In this document: positions 22,321 to 35,304 of the stretch, one piece after another
Layout: every line of letters begins with the position of its first letter
How positions within the stretch are numbered: the first letter of the stretch is position 1
Assembly: GCA_009760855.2 (NCBI GenBank)
Contig: WPIO01000039.1
Span: 561,501-625,500 of the forward strand
Origin: Cristatella mucedo
Lineage: Eukaryota > Bryozoa > Phylactolaemata > Cristatellidae
Direction: 5' to 3'
Length of the DNA stretch: 64,000 nucleotides
Program-made: the position numbers and the translations under genes
The notes under the pieces: model-generated
Told to the model about the DNA's origin: nothing
Databases searched by the model: none
The model's input: only the letters and a program-made list of their open reading frames with translations

Positions 22321-24214
22321 ACCTGCGTTTGAACTATGGCAGAGATAATGATTGTATTGGAACATTACAACTTGTTATGTTCTATGACTCAATGAAGAAA
22401 TCAAAATAATATCATAGAACGTTGCACCAGACCTTTCAATAGTCACTTTGAGGCTTAGCTTTCAGGCCTTACAAGAGTCAGCTAGAAGCACCATGCTTGG
22501 TGTAAACACCGTTGGGTCACACATTGAAAATAAATTCCTTCTATTTAAAAGGGCTTGACAAGCAAATAAAAGTGATGCTTTGAAGTGGCAATGCAGGCAT
22601 TTTTAAATGGCAGCACAGAAGGAAAGGTGTGGGCCCTTTGGGAAAATGAAATGTTGTCCCTCTCTACGACTGTGGGAATATAGAAACAACTGGTCCCGGG
22701 ATTTGACGCGAATGCAACTAGATACGACTAAGGCCTTTTTAAATCTTTCAGAGTGGTATTGACTACGTGATTACATGACAGTCTTCGTGCAAGGTAGTAC
22801 ATTTTTGTCAGTCAGCCTCCAACTGCGCACATGAGCCACGCCCACAAGCTAGGGTGCCGTTACTCCTAATCTCCGCCATTATAATCTATGACCTCCAGCT
22901 TCAGTACCGTAGCTTTGGTGACGGGAGTAGGTACGTTACCGTTGTAAGAAGTGACGCAGTGCAAATTTTTCAAAATACTCGTTAGGATGCACTTGTAATG
23001 CATGAAATATTGTTATAATGGATTTCGGCGTCTTTCTTATGTCGTCGTGCCAGATGCTGACCGCGGCCTTCTTCAGCAGTCGGTTGCCGAAGGTTGCTTC
23101 GTAGCTGCTGAGCCCCGCTCAAGTTGCACATCGTTTATCCGAGCTGAGTCAGCTCTGTGTGCGACAAAAATGAAAAATGTGGACGTGACAGGATCAGATA
23201 TGCTCATATGCAATCCCGGTGGCCTACGCGCGCAGTATTCTTTTCCTTCACTTGTCCTTCTGCCTTCGGGCCACGATGTTTTCCGCTTTAGGTCGCCGTG
23301 CTGCATTTTCCTCCCTGCCGTACATTTGATATAAGCCCTAGAAATGCTTCTATGGGCAGCAGGAGTAGGCTGCAACCAGAAGTCAAGGTCCTGGGGTTTC
23401 TGCTGCTTCTGCCTGCTGCAGCCATGCCGCGCATTTTAAAGCCAACGGAAGTGTTGTTTCTTTTCATCGAAGCGTCAAAATCGACCCTTTAGATCTTGGG
23501 GATACATGTGACACGTGCGATGAAGTGGGGGAATTCCTCATCCAGCTACTTACTGTTGGTGAGTGAGTGTTTGCTAGTAATGACCGGAAGTAAGTCAACC
23601 AAGTGTAACTGCAGGGTCATCGCAGAAGAAACCGTCGGATTAAAGTAAATGCAATCCGCTGGTCGCAGCTACCACCCACTCCTCAAAACCATGGGGTAAA
23701 CGAAAGCCCTGTCTGGCTTGGCCGTGTCCATGTGTTGCTACTACAAGCCCATGTCTTGATAGTACCAGGTCGCAGAGAAAGAGGCCTGCGTTCGGCCAAG
23801 CAGCGGCTCACCAGAGAAGAAAAACATCATGGCTCTTAACTAACTACCTGTGTTCTGCCTGCCGTTGGCTGGGGAAGGTGAGAACGTGGTTTCTCTGAAA
23901 ATCCGGTGGCCGTCTTAACTTCAAGGTGTGCCATCGAACTAATTGTGGTTGTTGGCACTACGGCTGCAGCATGCAAGACAACCCAGAATGAGGGAGAAGC
24001 TGTGGGTGCTATAGCTGCACACGAATAGGTATAGGTTTATGGCGACTGATTACCTTAACTGTTGAGTCTTTTTGGCTACACAGTTTTGCCGCTATGGTAG
24101 CTTATAGGATTTGGCAGTTACATTATCACCCAACGGTAGAGTGAATGTGGTGAGGGACGTCGCTCATGAGGCCACTGTGCTTGAGGGAGGTCTTTGAAGA
24201 TATGCCACTGATAA
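22321..24214. other. Unassigned, no gene recognised
   Basis: A 110-codon plus-strand frame at 23002-23334 has no recognisable motif or clear splice signals, so I do not call it a gene. Confidence 0.4.
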
Positions 24215-25145
24215 TAACAATAATAAGTAATGACATTTGTATAGCACCCTAAGTTAACTAAATCTCTTTTAGGCACGACGTATGTTGAAAAGGGAGCATG
24301 TCAGTTAGCAATACCACACACATTGTCAGCACAAAGCACCAACCGAAGGTCAATGCAGACGGATGGAGCGCAGGCTGTGAGAACCGGTGAATTTTTTGCT
24401 CCTTTTTTAATATCGTCAAGTCAGCAGAGGTCATTACATCAATTGGGAGAGAGTTCTATGCTGTGGGAGCTTGCAAACTGAACGTGCAATATCCATAGGA
24501 TTTAAGGTTTATTAGATGCTCAGCTAAACGACGAGTTAGAAGAGTGGTTGGTACGATGCAAAGCTTGATTATAAAGTAGTTTAGATAGTTAGGCCGAAGC
24601 AAAGGCACGTAGGGACCTCAAAGTGAGTGACAGAACCTTGTAGTCGATATGCTACTTGGTGGGAAGCCAGTTTAGGTCTCTGAGAAGTGATGCAATGTGG
24701 CTGTTGCTATCTTCACGTCAGACAAGCCAAGATGCCGAGTTTTGCACCAACAAAGCATGTTACTGCACAGGCTCGAAGGCCTGCTTGTAGTGAGTTACCT
24801 AAATGTAGATATTTCACGAATGGATGGATAGACCTGCTTGGCTGTGGTACACTTGTCCTAGGAGGTCCAAGTTTTTGCCATTGTGTATAGCTATAAGTAG
24901 GCAGAATTGACTGTGGATGTGATGTTTTCATTTTGTGAAAGGTTACTTTGGAATAGGACCGAGATTTCTTGCAGCCGCTAGTGTGGAGGCATGCTGGCCG
25001 AGCCCTTTTACATGGCTTAGGCTTTCCAATTTTTGAGTGACACTTGGATTGCTCATAACTAGCAAGTTGGTTTTATTGCCATTCAGGTTAAGGAAATTTG
25101 CTGTCGTGCAAGTGAGTGTCAGCAATGCACTCTGCAAGTGAGTTA
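24215..25145 (-). mobile_element. LINE (CR1/L2-like), decayed 3' half
   Basis: Left tail TGTATAGCACCCTAAGTTAAC. Minus-strand pieces of the ORF2 C-terminus, and at 25130-24950 N-F-L-N-L-N-G-N-K-T-N-L-L-V, the block just after the reverse transcriptase catalytic region in related copies. Confidence 0.85.
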
Positions 25146-26952
25146 AGAGTTTGTCATGCTGGAAATCTGGATGGGATCAAGTTATTGTATGAAGCTGTGG
25201 ATTGTTTGCATACAATAAAATGCTAGACTGCTTGGTTATTACATCAGAAAGAGGAAGAGTTGTAAAAAGAAGCAGACTAACGACAGATCGTCGTGTACCC
25301 CTTATTTTAAAGGCTTCTCTATTGAATGACTGTTGCCAATTAGCATCATTGCTCTGAAATCTTCCGCCGAGATAGGACTTACTACCATTATAGTGCACTG
25401 ATAGCACCTCAAATGCTCACTGGCTTAGATTGTGGTTGAAGAGGAAGCCAGCACTGGCCTAAGAATAGGAGGCAAGCAGATAACATTTCCCACCGAGCCA
25501 ACTCAAACAGCTAGGCCACACTTATCATGCCTCCGCGGCCTTCCTGTAAGTAGGTGCATAGGGCTATGTCAAGGTCTGGCCTCAAATTTGGCTAATTCTT
25601 GGCTATGTGTGTGAAGACATGCCTTGTGGAAAATGTCCTTATGCTAGGCAGGCCATATAGTAATAAAGTAAAATAACGTAGTACATTTGGCCGATTGAAC
25701 AGCTTCAGCTGTGCTTTAAAATGAATATACAGGCCTTCAGGGTATCACCTTCAGGTGTCGCCTTTCTTCCACAGAGAGTAACCAGGCCTCCAGTCGTTTC
25801 ACTATCTCTGCTCTGCTTTTGTAGTCTAGGCAGCCCCTGTGCACCCAAAAAGGAATCTATCTATTAAGCAAACAGATTGAACAGGCAGTCTCCCAATTTA
25901 TTGTTGCTACAATCATTGGTGTTGATTGGCTGCGGCTGCCAAGCAAAGCCCGTTTCATATACAAGCCTATATCATCTGAAATATTTTATGACAGCAAATA
26001 ACTGTGATAGAACAGACTAGCTGATGACATGAGATTCTGCAAAATGTTAGCAAATCAGTTAACGGCTCAAGTGCATTCAGAGATTTGGTGTCGATAGAGG
26101 TGACTATTTTGGCAATCGGCTTTTGATTGCTGAGCATCTAAGCATCTAATGCCATCGAACTCTTATCTTATTCGTGAGCCTTGTAAAGGGATCTTGTGCT
26201 GCCAGCCAAGTATTATGTCAAAGCTCTAGTTGCTGTTATTAGGCTAAATAGGCACCATGCAAGTAGTTGCAGTGAGCCCTCATATTCACGTTGTCGACTG
26301 CTGCGTGAAACACTGCATCATTCGGTATGTGTGCAAAACGGTCTGGGCTGGTGAGTTCCTACATCGTCGGCATTGCTCGTAAACCCAGAAGTGAAACGTT
26401 CGATATTAAAAGTCACGTCTACGTGTACTGCATCACTTTCCTTGTGATCATCCTCATAGTTGATCTTGCCTAGTCGAGCATGGCTGTTTATGCTTATGAA
26501 TAGCCAAACCAACATGAGCTGCTAAATAGTGACTGTAATAACTAGCAAAGTCTGCTAGCATGCTCAGCCAGTCCAGATGCTGAGCACAGCACCATCTTAG
26601 ACCTAGCGAGCACTTTTTAATTATCTTTACTACTGTTACCTGATAAACCTTTTTTGGAAGCTGGCATGCTGAGTACTCGTTCTAGTATGCTAGTGGCTAA
26701 AAAATCGTTTAAACCTATTAGTACTATTTTCTGGATCATGTTAACAGTGCAATTTGCATGCAGATGCATCAAACTGGAATTAGTAAAGCCTGGTATGCAA
26801 AGCCATAGATTTAGGTTTTTTCTTACACCTGTAAAGAAGTATCGGATATGAATTCTCGAAGATTAACAAAAGCTTATGTCATGCTTGAATCTGAGGATAA
26901 CCATTGTTTCAGTGTCTGCAATAATTGAAACCTACATGTGGGAATGGAGCTC
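25146..26952. other. Unassigned, no gene recognised; LINE remnant probable at its left end
   Basis: 25146-25400 may continue the minus-strand LINE upstream (GTATGAAGCTGTGGATTGTTTGCATACAATAAAATG resembles the catalytic-region stretch of other copies, decayed). The rest has no recognised feature. Confidence 0.35.
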
Positions 26953-27055
26953 ACATACATACATACATACATACATACATACATACATACATACATACAT
27001 ACATACATACATACATACATACATACATACATACATACATACATACATACATACA

Positions 27056-27091
<36 letters not shown>

Positions 27092-27092
27092 T
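26953..27092. repeat. (ACAT)n microsatellite
   Basis: About 33 near-perfect ACAT units ending in a short (AT)n. The His/Ile/Thr/Tyr and Met/Tyr/Val/Cys frames across it are artefacts. Confidence 0.98.
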
Positions 27093-27479
27093 AATCATGA
27101 GAATTAGTAAATACTGCAATCTACCCTCTTTTCATTCTCATCTCCTACTCTGCATGCACAACTTATTTTTCTTTTACATAAGTTCACACTTTTGATTCAA
27201 AAGCAGTTTTTACTTACCTGAAGAAGCAACTGTAGCAGCCTGGAATTTAAATGCTGTTCAGAGAGCTTTTGCTGATCACTTCAAGCTTTTATTTTTGCAA
27301 ATACTGGTAGCAGAGTATCAATTCTCTAGTTAGGCTAAGTCAATTTATTACATGCACTGGTGGTTTATCAAGAATGGACACAAGCTTTGGAAGCAATCTG
27401 TATCAATTTAGTCATTTTTCATTACAAACTGTGCCTGAATGCAACTTAAAGTATCTCAACAAGTGTACTTGTTCAAATA
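27093..27479. other. Unassigned AT-rich DNA
   Basis: Nothing recognisable. Confidence 0.4.
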
Positions 27480-28340
27480 ATAATAGTAATAATAATAATG
27501 ATAAATATAATATATTCTCTTTCTAAACCCTTTTTCATATTATGAGAATGAAACCTATCAATCGGTTAGTGATAGCAAGCGCAATTTTCTGCATGCATGA
27601 ACGCATAAACAATAATTTATTTGGACAGTAAATACTGTAAAGAACAAGTGGGAAGAAAGCTTTTAAAGGCCAGCAAGTCAGGAGGATGTCATGACTTAAG
27701 GCAGTAGTGAGTTCCAGGCTTTGGGAGCATTGAACTGAGGGCATGGTCTCCAAAGGATTTGAGGTTAGAGGCACCATTAAACAACTTAAGTCAGAAGAGT
27801 CTGGTTGATCTCTTGATCGCTCTGGCAATGAACTCGTGCTTATTGCCAATCTAACGGGGGAACTAGCTTAATTGTAGCAATGTTATGTATCTGAAAGTAG
27901 GCATATTTGATTGTGGAGCTGATGTGGTCGTCTAACAAGAGGTCACTTTGGAACATGACACCTAGATTTCGAGCTGATTCAACAGGAGATATGCTGGCAG
28001 AGCCAATTTTGAGCTTCAGCCTTTCCAATTTCTGAATCACACTGGGTTTGCCCATAACTAGTAAGTTAGTTTTACCATCGTTTAATTTTAGGAAGTTTGC
28101 TGCCATCCATATGCGGATGTCATCAATACATGCAGCAAGTGAGTTGAGAGAATTTGAGGTGCTCGAAGGCTGGGAGGGATCAAAGCAAAGGTACTACTGA
28201 GTGTCATCTGTGTAGAAGTAAAAGCCTAGATTGTGCCTACAATCGCATCGGCAAGAGGGAGAGTATAAACCGTGAAAGAACCGGACCAAAGTTTCACGAA
28301 GCAGCTTTTTTCTAGCTGAAACCTACAAGATGGTCATCAC
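27480..28340 (-). mobile_element. LINE (CR1/L2-like), longer 3' fragment with gaps
   Basis: (AAT)n at 27480, UTR, then the minus-strand frame 28106-27840 containing [24 protein letters not shown] and L-L-L-D-D-H-I-S-S. This is the segment after the RT catalytic site. 28180-28250 retains a decayed catalytic-site stretch. Much of the 3' ORF is deleted. Confidence 0.85.
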
Positions 28341-28344
28341 AGAT

Positions 28345-28700
28345 ATTGATCGTAGCCGGAGGAGAGTTCTGGACTTTCTCTGCATACGAGCTGAAGGCTC
28401 GATCACTAACAGATTTCAATTCAGTACAAGAAATTACGAGATAGCTACAGGATTGGGAAAGGGTGGAGAAATTGTGCTCTGCAGGAGCAAGGAGGCCGGA
28501 TAGGTAAGCTGATGAAGGTAAGGGAAGAGGCCTGGAAGCCTGACTGGCGGTCTTTAAGTCGATTCGATGCTTGACAGGGAGCCAGTGAAGCTCAGACAGA
28601 AGTGGTGTGGCTTCTATGCCTTTGACGAAAAGTCATACGAGCTGCTGAGTTATGCACCAGTTGCTGGAGATAGGCTCAGGAGGAGAGTCCTGAATAGTAA
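28345..28700 (-). mobile_element. LINE fragment of the diverged subfamily
   Basis: The minus strand gives a decayed C-terminal ORF2 segment (S-L-P-V-K-H-R-I-D-L-like), close to the 21095-21410 piece. Confidence 0.6.
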
Positions 28701-28724
28701 GAATTACAATAATCTATATGCAAT

Positions 28725-29185
28725 GTCACAAACATGCGAGCTAGTTTGGCTGTACTCTTACCTGGCCTCCGACCTACCTATCACAACTACTCTCCCGCTA
28801 GGCTAGGCATCGTATCACGCACCTTTATGAATGCAATCGGTTATATAATTGCTTGTACGAGCCTCAAGTCCTTTGGAGACCGTGCCTTTAGTTCGTGTGC
28901 TCCCAAAGCCTGGAACTCACTGACGACTGTCGTCACGATATCCCCCTGACCTGACCTCATTTAAAAAGCAGCTAAAACACTCCTGTTTATCACAGCATTT
29001 AGTCGGTCCTTGTGATTCGTCCATTATGTGCTTATGGGTGCTGACACTGTGCATGCTGGGAACACTGCATGTCACCTCTAACCATTGTGCATGTTACCGG
29101 TAGCAATTCGATCATGCTTCCTTTATAGCAAATATAAAGTGCATAGAAAGAGTTTGTTCTCTGACAGTGCTATACAAATATATTA
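28725..29185 (+). mobile_element. LINE (CR1/L2-like), 5'-truncated
   Basis: [20 protein letters not shown] on the plus strand, then UTR and tail (AAATATAAAGTGCATAGAAAG) and a short (ATT)n. It abuts the oppositely oriented fragment to its left. Confidence 0.85.
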
Positions 29186-29434
29186 TTGGTATTATCTAAG
29201 CAGGCCTTGATTTTGGCAACATTTCTTAGGCCCACTTGACAGAGGAGGAAATGTACTCGTTAAATAGCAATTAGTTATTTGAATAGATTACTGGCCGAAG
29301 TCATAGAAGTGATACTAGCTGAACCAATCTTGAGGGATAGGTCGGTGAACTTTCGAGTTAACACTTGGTGTGCTCATAATTGTGCAGTTGGTCTTATCAT
29401 TTTTAGGCTTCAGAAGTTAGTAACCATCCAAATG

Positions 29435-30072
29435 CATTTGTGACATCCCGTCTTTACTTCTGTAACTCACTGCTTGCTGGCCTACCGGCATGTGCAATCA
29501 TGCGCTTACAGCAGGAGCAAAACTCTGCAGCTAGGTTTGTCTGTCGCAAGTGTTGCAGTTGCCACATCAAACCACTTCTTGCCGACCTGCACTGGCTACC
29601 AGCCAATCAACGCATCGACTTCAAGGTTTTTTTGCTCACTTCTAGGTCCCTTCATTCTTTGGCTCCAGCCTACCTATCAGATCTACTCCCCCACCAGGCC
29701 AAGCATCACACCACCCGCTTTTCGGAAACTAACTGTTTACCTATACCTTGCACAAATCTCGCATTATTTGGAGACCGTGCCTTTAGTTTGTATGCTCCCG
29801 AAGCCTGGAACTCACTCCCGTCTTGTGTGTCACAACATCCCCTGAGTTGACCATATTTGAAAAGAACTTAAAAACGCACCTATTTATGACAGCGTTTAAT
29901 TTGTCCCCGTGATTTGTCCTTTACGTGCTTATGCGTGCGTACACTGTTGCATGCTGCCACTATTCATGTTTACTCGCCATGCGATAATGTTTCCTTTGCA
30001 GAAAATGTGAAGCTCATAGAAAGAGATTGAGTTCTCTGAGGGCTCTTTGTCAAGTGAATTATTATTTTATTA
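29435..30072 (+). mobile_element. LINE (CR1/L2-like), 5'-truncated
   Basis: The 136-codon frame at 29440-29850 carries C-N-S-L-L-A-G-L-P-A-C-A-I, L-H-W-L-P-A-N-Q-R-I-D-F-K-V and A-W-N-S-L-P. The tail ends in ATTATTTTATTATT. It faces the minus-strand copy at 30085 tail to tail. Confidence 0.92.
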
Positions 30073-30084
30073 TTAAATGCCATC

Positions 30085-31250
30085 GATAACAATAATAATT
30101 ATAATAATGCACTTGATAAAGCGCCCTCAAAGAACTTAATCTCTCTCTACGCGCTTTACAGTTGCTGCAAAGTGAAATGCAATTGAATGGTAAGTAAAAT
30201 CATGCTTGAAAAACAAACGAAATGAATAATATGGTTAGGGGTGACATGCACAGGGTCAGCATGCAAATGTGGTTAGTGGCAGCATGCACAGTGTCAGCAC
30301 GCATAAGCACATGAAAGACGAATCACAGGGACCCACTTAATGCTGTCCTAAATAGGTGTGTTTTCAAGTTCCTTTTAAATTTGGTCAGGGCAGGGGATGT
30401 TCTGACGCATATCGGGAGGGAGTTCCAGGCTTTGGGAGCATATGAACTAAATGCACGGTCTCCAAAGGATTTAAGGTTTGTATGAGGTATTTCAAGACTG
30501 TTGGACTCCGAAAAGCGGGTGGTACGATGCTTGGCCTGATGGGGTAGTATATCTGACAGATAGGCTGGAGCCATAGAATGAAGGGACCTAAAAGTGAGCG
30601 ACAAGACCTTGAAGTCAATCCGTTGCTTGACTGGTAGCCAGTGCAGGTCGGCGAGAAGTGGAGTAATGTGGCAACTGCGCTGCTCACGACAGACAAGCCT
30701 AGCTGCAGAGTTTTGCACCAGCTGCAATCGCCTGATCGCACATGCTGGTAGGCCAGTGAGCAGTGAGTTGCAGAAGTCGAGACGAGATGTCACGAATGCA
30801 TGGACCAACTTGGACGTGGTATCCTTATCTAAACAAGCCCGAGTTTTAGCAATGTTATGAAGCTGAAAATAGGCATCGATATAGGCACTAAAGGAATTAG
30901 ATAAGAGTAAGTGAGCCAGATGGCAGCAAGGCATTGAAGATCAAAGGATAGGAAGAGCAGAGTGTCACCATCTTAGAAATAAAAGCCAAGAATGTGCTGG
31001 GTGATGACCCCAGTCAAAGGGTGAATATAGATAGTTTAAACCTTGAAGAGAAGCGGTCTGAGATCAATGCCTGAAGAACCCTATACTTAAGGGCTCCCTA
31101 GATGACCGACAGCCATTCACAAATCTAACATCTCTCACTGAGGTAGGACTCGACCCAGTTTAGCTAGTGCTAGTGATACATAGCTGTGTGAGGAGGGCTT
31201 CAAAAAGTTCTGGTGGTCCATGGGTCAAATTTTGCTGATACATCCAGGAG
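30085..31250 (-). mobile_element. LINE (CR1/L2-like), young 3' copy with a decayed upstream part
   Basis: The minus frame 30934-30323 (203 codons) is intact from [12 protein letters not shown] to the ORF2 stop and is nearly identical to the plus copy at 42800-43748. Upstream, 30950-31250 still shows the RT catalytic region in decayed form: the YADD position has a stop. So the 3' ORF segment is young but the element cannot be functional. Confidence 0.92.
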
Positions 31251-31324
31251 TATCAGAGTCTCTACCGTGATCAGCATTGTTCAGAAGGTCATTGTGATTT
31301 TTGTTTTTGTTACTGTTGTTTTGA

Positions 31325-31378
31325 CATATTTTTAAGATGGGTAGATGTAGGTTTGACATATTTTTAAGATGGTAGATT
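31325..31378. repeat. Small tandem duplication, about 33 bp
   Basis: GACATATTTTTAAGATGG occurs twice in direct order, at about 31322 and 31355. Confidence 0.8.
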
Positions 31379-31578
31379 CTTTACTTGTGCTTTGATTGGT
31401 GAAACCACTTTAGTGTTGTGGTTCTTAGCCAATATGCAGTTCATGAATACTCATATGACTAGACTTTCACTTTTTTGGGCTGAACCTGCTGATCGAATGA
31501 ATGTCCCAATGCACATCATGAATCACCTTCAGCACCCATTTGCTGCCTTTCTCCATAGAGTATGCTTGATCATTAGTG

Positions 31579-31750
31579 ATGGTTGATGTACAGCAGATGA
31601 TACCAATAGTACCACTGAAGGACTTGGACAAATCATCTTCAAATAGTCGCGACTCTGCTGGAGTTGGTTATGATGCAGTGGACAGTGACCGCGGTCATGC
31701 TACAAGTGGCAATCAGGACTCTGGCCGTGGTCGAGGACTTCCAGATTCTG
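31579..31750 (+). CDS. IAP gene 1, exon 1 (leader)
   Basis: ATG at 31579 has G at -3 and +4, and an in-frame TGA lies 12 bases upstream, so translation cannot start earlier in this exon. The peptide is hydrophilic and becomes Gly/Ser/Asp-rich ([12 protein letters not shown]). It ends at GATTCTG|GTCAGT in phase 1, matching the phase-1 acceptor at 38974. A plausible acceptor, CTCCATAG at about 31559, suggests an untranslated exon upstream. No conserved domain; the call rests on frame, phase and donor. Confidence 0.55.
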
Positions 31751-34700
31751 GTCAGTGTTCTTTTTTTGATGCATACTATTCTTTTTATATGTTGCGTTTT
31801 AGAAAAGCAGTTGTGCTAATCAATATTGTTGCAAACTAGCAAATCGGACGGTGGGGCAAGTTGGATGAAACAGCAGTGTCGATGCATAGGGTCGAATGAA
31901 TGTGGGTTGACCGCAACCGTATCTGAGTTTTAGAGCAAATGGATTGGTCTACATCAGGTTGATTGGGACAACTACGTTTTGTTTTAAGCATATTGAGTCT
32001 TGCAGTGCACCCGTAGTGGGTTAAAACGAATCGGCCTCACCGACTCACTGTGAACGCTCGTGTTTTCGATGTATAGAATGATATTCTGCATCGGTGGCCC
32101 ATGCATAGAGTCGATGTAGTTCAGTTGCGCTTCTGTACAAGAATGGGCAACTAATTTTAATTGGTTCTGCTTCTTTACGAATGCTTTTTCTTGTCGTAGT
32201 TTTATTCTACAGCTTGCTTATATGTAACCTTTGTTACGTATGTTAAGCCTAGGTGCTATAGTACCTGTAGTGACTTCCAGACGTCAGATATATCTGAAAA
32301 AGGAACTATTCCTTTTCTCTCTTGTCTGAAGTGCTCCAGCTGTATATGGTGCTTATTTCCTGAGTTAATTCCTTTCAATATTTTTTTCATGTCTTACTTG
32401 GGCTGCTTTTGTCATTCCACGGCCTTCAGTTTGATTAATTGCATAGCCTTTGACTTACCTTTTTCGAGCAAATAGCCGGTTTCGACTAAGATATTTGTTC
32501 GTGACTTGCATCTTTTTTTGTGCTTTCACCTAGCTTATTGATACTGCCTTGTGTGGTGATGCTATCCAAATTTAGTAATGCAGCCATCACAAAATCCAAC
32601 CTTGTGGATGATAGATAATACATGTACACAGTGTTTCTATTCTGAAACCTGAGTAAGTCTAATATTCCTCACAAAAGATAGTTATCGTCGCAGTGTTGAT
32701 AAAGATGGTGATAATAATTCAGATGACTTATGTGATTGTTTATCTGATACTTCAATACTAATGTAGGTTTTGATCCTCACAATTTACCCAAGGGCAATTT
32801 TAAATTCATTGCATTAATTTTTACCTTCGACAGCTGGAATTTGCCTTGAGGTGAATCCTTCTCCTTGTTTGTAATTCTGCTAAGGTCATTTTCAAGATTA
32901 AGAACCTTTACAGCTAGGTACTCCGGTAGCAATGCATGCAGGGTATACAACTTGGCTTGCTTGGAATGACTTTTAATGCTTTAGTTACTGTAGTTTATTT
33001 AAAAAATTCTTAAACGTCCTATGAAGTTGTTTTTTAGGCATTGCATATCGTTCGGGTCTTGATCAGTAAGCATGGATAACTACTTTTTGAAGTTAATCGG
33101 TCAACATGCTGATGTTCTCACCAACGACAGAATTGTGTCATAATTCCACTCGATGTGAGCAAATGCCGAGTTCATGTTGAATGAACAATATGATTTTGTG
33201 CTATACGTTTTTTTTATTAATTTCAGGTCTTGCCCCTATATGAAAATCTGGTGGGTCTTGTCCCTACATCAAAATTTTTCGTCTCTTGACCCCTAGTCGA
33301 AAATCCTGGCTCCACCTCTGCACATATAGTATATACAGACCTTTTTAAAATTCTTGTTCCATCATTAAGAATGAACGAATTTTTCTAGCCGAGCCTGAGA
33401 TCTAAGTGCAGCTTCCGGCTCTTATAAATAGCGGTGGCCGAAATCAAGCTGAACTGCTGTCGGTCGTAGCTTGTGCATTGTGCATGTTAAAACTGCAAAA
33501 CACGTGGTTGCTATGGAGTTGGGGCAATTAAACGTAGCATTTCCAGCGACTAACTTGTTGAAATGTTTAGCTTTTTGATCCGCACGAGCTCACTTAATTC
33601 TGTCTGCAAAGTCGCTGTGGCCATGAGAGGAAGGCTTTCTTACCCACCTACCGAGCGCCGGCTTCTTCCACTCATTTTCGCACCCCGTCTAGCCTAAGAG
33701 GTTGCAGCTCGACAGCACGAAAGGAGAACTGTAGGCACGGTCATAAGCATAGCAAACCATTCAAAGGCAAGGTCAATGTCATTGTCAAAGTCAGTGCATC
33801 ACAGGCTTTTCAGCTATTATATAATAACGAGGATCGCAAGGCACAAGCTTTTGCCTATGGAGCGGCACAGAAGAGATAATCTCAGATGGACTGGGGGCCC
33901 CATCCCTATTACACGGCAGGCGATTGGATTCGAGTGTGGTAGATCGAAACGTCCAAATGAAGTTTAATTCTGTGCCTGCTACGACCCTGGAAGAACTGTT
34001 TAGCCGGCTGCTGTACTAATGGGAGGATATATCACAAGGGATTTTTTATAGTTCGCGTTCTGTGTTGTGACAAATGAGAGATAGCTAAAAACCATGGTGG
34101 CTCAACCTCCTAGAATGTCAAGAAAATACTTGTCAAATGTGTCCAACAATCGAATATTTGTTTAGGCTACCTTTCAAAAGACAGATATGTTAAAAGTGGG
34201 ATCGGAAGTTCTGACGACTTCCACATAATAGAAAAAATAGTTATGCAAACCACGTCTTATCTGGATGTAAACCGGAAGCCACATATCTACAAATAAATTT
34301 TTTACCGATCTGCATTATAATAGGAATAACAATAATAATACATTTGTATTGCGCCTTTAGAGAACTTAATCTCTTTCTTGTCATTTTACATTTGCTGCAG
34401 AGGAAGCATGGTCGAACGGTTAGTGGTAGCATGCTCAATGGCAACAAGCATACTATGGTAAGAGGTGATGCGCACTGTCAGCAAGCAAATATGGTTAGTG
34501 GTAGGATGCACAGTGTCAGCACAAATAACCACACAAAGGGCGAATAACATTGAACCGCTAATATGCGATTTGTATTCCAACTTGTCGGACCTTTGTAGAT
34601 CGAGATCGGACCTTCATAGATCGAGATACATGCATGAACCTTGTAGAGGTGCATTCATGTGACTTTTATATAGCTTCATTTCTAGTGTAGGTGTGTGCCT

Positions 34701-35222
34701 TGTAAAATCCATAACTCGGCTAATACTTCACATATCTGAGTGAAATTTGAAATACGAGTTCAGCTCTGCTTGTTTTAACTGCCTCTAGAAAAATTTCCGA
34801 TTTCGGTTGGATACATTTTTTCTGTACTTGTCATCAAAAGTCCTGGAGCTTTATTTTCTGTACTCATGGATATGTTTGCATAGTCATTTTATCTGTTATG
34901 CGGAAGTCGTCAGAAACCCCATTTCTAACACATCTGTCTTTTGAAAGGTACCCTAAACAAATATATGATTGTCGGACAAATTTTATAGTTATTTTCTTGA
35001 CATTTCCCCGTAGACTATTTGCCATAACAATACTATTTTCACTTATGCAAGGTAATTAATGTGTATGCAGTATATAGTGTGCATAAATGTTTGATGTATT
35101 TCTCAGTATCGTACTTTGAAAGCCATCCTGTGGCGTTAGGTGGTTATTGCCATAATTGATGGAACGAGATTTTTGTGAATTAGTATCATTCTTTACACAT
35201 ATATACATATATGTGCACATGT

Positions 35223-35304
<82 letters not shown>

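Noticed and set aside
23002-23334. 110-codon plus-strand open frame
   Set aside because: No motif, no clear acceptor or donor, no relatives in the window.
26953-27092. His-Thr-Tyr-Ile and Val-Cys-Met-Tyr repeat proteins
   Set aside because: Produced by the (ACAT)n microsatellite.
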